From Watersipora subatra (taxonomy: Eukaryota > Bryozoa > Gymnolaemata > Cheilostomatida > Watersiporidae), in NCBI RefSeq assembly GCF_963576615.1, contig NC_088708.1:60623196-60687195 (forward strand): DNA of 64,000 nt, read 5' to 3'. The notes under the pieces are model-generated. The model ran no database searches. It was given only the letters and a program-made list of their open reading frames with translations, and was not told where the DNA came from. The translations under genes were made by a program, and so were the position numbers. Of this stretch, positions 61,301-64,000 are shown piece after piece; positions within the stretch are counted from its first letter, which is position 1; every line of letters starts with the position of its first letter.

Positions 61301-63871
61301 ATGACCAGTATTAGGTGAAAGGTTTTGACTTGCTACAGCATTTTTGTATTAAAACCAGTTTTGTTCCCCACTATCGCTTCATGAATATAATTACCTTTTT
61401 GGCATCATTGGTATTATGAACAACTATGACAGCACTAGGTTTCTCTTGCCAGACCATCCTCAAAAAGTCATTACTTGTGGCTGGAGTTGGACCTGTAGAT
61501 AGAAACAGCACTACATCAGATACATAGAATAGTGATTTTGTCTTCTAACAATATCAGGATAAACTTTCTAAGAATAAGCTCTTGACTGTAATAAAGTCTG
61601 CTCTCTAATGAAATTCTGTCAAAACTAACAGTTTCTAGGAATCAACTGAAACATTTGGTTCAACACAAGTTTGAGAAAGTTGCATGTTTAGTTAAGGCAC
61701 TAAAATGATATATAATTTTTTCAAACATATGTAAGTATGTATAAACAATCAGCAGTTTCACTGTTATATTATTTTGCAATGGTATAAAATACGCAGTTTT
61801 GTGATGTATAATTATGTTGCTCATAATGATTCTTAAAGCTAAAGTATTGTATTGCATGGTGTGTGGTATAGAGGAGAACGAGTTCAGAGTTGCAATTGGT
61901 ATAGTTTTATCCAGAGTTCTATTTGAGTGATAGCAACATACCATAATTTCAAATTATTATTAAATTAAATTAAATTTTAAGAACCAATAACGACATAAAT
62001 TTAGGACTCTCTTAGTGTGACGAGATAATAAAGTACTAACTATAATCTATTACAAGCTGGTAAGTAGCTGAATATTGAACCAAGAGCCTTTTCAGCATTG
62101 ATATATTACAAAAATACACTAATAAATGTCTTTTCATGTCTCCATCTTTCCTTTAATACACATGTACATGCAAGTATAGAGTTCATTTTGGCGACATCGC
62201 ACGTCAAGATGTATCTTATTTGTGCTAATTGAACACTATTTGTTTAGTCTAAAAAGATGCTGGAAGATAGCTGGTCTAACCAAAGTGCTGTTAATATTGC
62301 AAATAGATTATCCTTGATGTATTCATTGCTCTAAGGCTAACCAGCCATATTACTTCTGTCTCAAATAGCCTTAGGTTAACTGTCAAAGGAAGCATGATAT
62401 AGATTAGTGAATGATTTTTATTATAATACTTACGTGTAGACCGATGTCATTATGTTGATCACAAATTGCTACAGGTTTAACATGCATATTAAATTTTAAA
62501 TTCAACATAACTATTCTTTTATGAATGAATACTATTATAATACTTGAATTCATAAGATTAGCTTTAGAAAACTATAACAAATTTTTATATTCCTTCATTT
62601 TATTTTGAATAAGAACTAATCATAATAAACAGTTACATGCACACTTATTGCAGGAGTTACTATCTCATGTGTCTCGATCTTACCTCGAGATGCGATATAA
62701 GTGTTGTCTTTGTTCAATCCCTACAAAGTTATAATTTACTTGGTAAGACAAAATTCATCAAACGAGTAAATAATGAAACAAGCTTATTTTACATTTAAAG
62801 CATTTCAAAAGTCTTCAAGGTGGTTCTTTCTGGCACCAAAGTCATTCACGGGCAATTTAAATGTTTTCTGTGCATGCTATGCTAATACTCAAAGAAATCC
62901 AATAATATGTTATTAACTATTTGATTACTTTAGAAAGAATACGCACTCTGAGTCTGGTTGCATCCGCGTAGTGGGCATAACTCTCATTTTTCCTCTCTCC
63001 GTCTGGTTCATCTTTTAATCTCAACAGTGTGACAACATTCTTCTCTAAACTTTGCAATTCCTTTAAATAACATAAAGTACAGGAGTTTGGATCATAACGG
63101 CTAGTTTTTTCAGAATATAGAAGTACTAGCTGAATGCCCTGCATTGCACAGGTAATAAAACAGCTTATTACATTACCTATATACTTTACCTACTGCATTA
63201 CCTTTACACCAAATTACCTGCAACTGTTTATAAATTGTTTTTATTACAGTTGCAATGCCAGGTGGATATTCAGCAATGAGGCCAGCTGGTCATCATTACA
63301 TTTGACACAACGTCATGCGTATTTTAACCGATGTAATGAATATCTTTACTGTTATTAATAGCTATGCTCAGCTGAACACGTAGTCTATTGGGAAAGCTGG
63401 ACCCAAGAAATTACTGTTCCGAGATCAAATCTTCTGTGAAGTGAAGTTTTCATTCCTAAAACTTTATTGCTATAACTGGACACAGCCACAACAAATAAAC
63501 CAAAGACCAACAAAAATACATTAAAATTTATACATATAGATAAGCAGTATCAATATGTCCTTGAATCAAGAATGCACTATGTTGAATGCAAACATTAGGT
63601 ACACATAAATCTATAAATGGTAGAAGATTACAACTAACTTTAAACTGTTGAGAGATGGTCATTTGGTTGTTCTCCAAAAACTGATAAAGATTGGTAGCAG
63701 ATACAGTGCCTGCATCAATTTCTGTATATACTTCTGCAATATCCTCATCACTGTCCTTAATCTCTTCATATATGTGAAAGTCTACATAACCTTCAGGCAA
63801 CTGGCTTACATGGCTGCCATCTTTATGGTAAATACTCATGATATTCGGCATCTTGATTTTTTCCGTGCTGC
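55395..63871 (-). CDS. receptor-type tyrosine pseudophosphatase, cytoplasmic part
   Basis: Fifteen exons join in phase into a juxtamembrane segment and two PTP domains: 63871-63639, 63060-62929, 62720-62684, 61492-61395, 60802-60677, 60291-60143, 59694-59559, 58491-58366, 58194-58137, 57778-57729, 57118-56999, 56756-56634, 56048-55900, 55642-55507, 55439-55395. D1 has SNDFLRMVWQEKPSAVIVV and GVFIGLSILLEEAETTGNV; D2 has DGFYFLD, KKKDQFIVGPV, EKFWEMALSKSIQTIVML and QLVDVYGSV. The signature HCSAGVGRTG is HSSGGEEMSG in D1 (catalytic Cys to Ser, Arg to Met) and MDSENGRKAV in D2 (Cys to Asp, Arg to Lys). The D1 WPD loop is AWGE. Catalysis is unlikely. The ectodomain and membrane segment lie beyond the right edge. 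The last exon (stop TAA) is less certain. Confidence 0.85.
63122..63540 (+). repeat. SINE-like family A copy 3
   Basis: It starts CTAGCTGAATGCCCTGCATT and continues GCACAGGTAATAAAAC like copy 1 at 17030. It later has GTTCCGAGATCAAATCTTCTG (B-box-like), identical in core to copy 1. It ends near an ATACATATAGAT stretch. It is in the intron between the first two phosphatase exons. Confidence 0.7.
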
Positions 63872-64000
63872 CTGTGGGTAAAAGTGCATATTTTTACACT
63901 TATTTAGCAATTAAATTATAATGTTGATTGAAAACAATAAGCGAAATTGCTAAATTAATAAATATGGCTCATATATAAAGTCAACCGATATGCAAGGTTA

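Overview
This is a eukaryotic, A+T-rich window. It has short coding exons separated by GT-AG introns, long introns full of tandem repeats, and many decayed transposons. The gene content and the repeat style suggest an invertebrate animal, most likely a lophotrochozoan (bryozoan- or mollusc-like). That placement is inference; no species marker is present.

Four real genes can be assembled exon by exon. (1) VPS8, the CORVET tethering subunit, on the minus strand from 22792 to 1484, about 32 exons and 1,340 codons, with an N-terminal WD/beta-propeller and a C-terminal RING. (2) GPN3, the GPN-loop GTPase for RNA polymerase II assembly, on the minus strand from 31462 to 24425, 8 exons, 277 aa. (3) ARPC3, the p21 subunit of the Arp2/3 complex, on the plus strand from 31741 to 38601, 7 exons, 178 aa, divergent from GPN3 with only 278 bp between start codons. 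(4) The cytoplasmic part of a receptor-type tyrosine phosphatase with two PTP domains, on the minus strand from beyond the right edge to 55395. Its catalytic residues are missing in both domains, so it is probably a pseudophosphatase.

The 38.6-55.4 kb interval between ARPC3 and the phosphatase has no host gene I can support. It holds a G-rich minisatellite block, an 840-bp terminal-inverted-repeat element, a 2.3-kb Tigger/pogo-like transposon with TA target duplications, a frameshifted piggyBac relic, a Ty3-type retroelement whose gag-protease and integrase halves are joined tail to tail, and a 1,007-bp hAT-type MITE with a perfect 8-bp target duplication.

The introns carry further mobile DNA: two non-LTR retrotransposon 3' ends, at least two SINE-like families with tRNA-like parts, a 578-bp MITE inserted into a minisatellite, and a 791-bp foldback element in GPN3. 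Minisatellites with 15-34 bp units occupy large parts of the introns of VPS8, GPN3 and ARPC3. One is built from copies of a VPS8 splice donor, and another runs into an ARPC3 splice acceptor. The four genes have unrelated housekeeping or signalling jobs (endosomal tethering, polymerase assembly, actin nucleation, phosphotyrosine signalling); apart from the GPN3/ARPC3 divergent promoter I see no sign that they work together.
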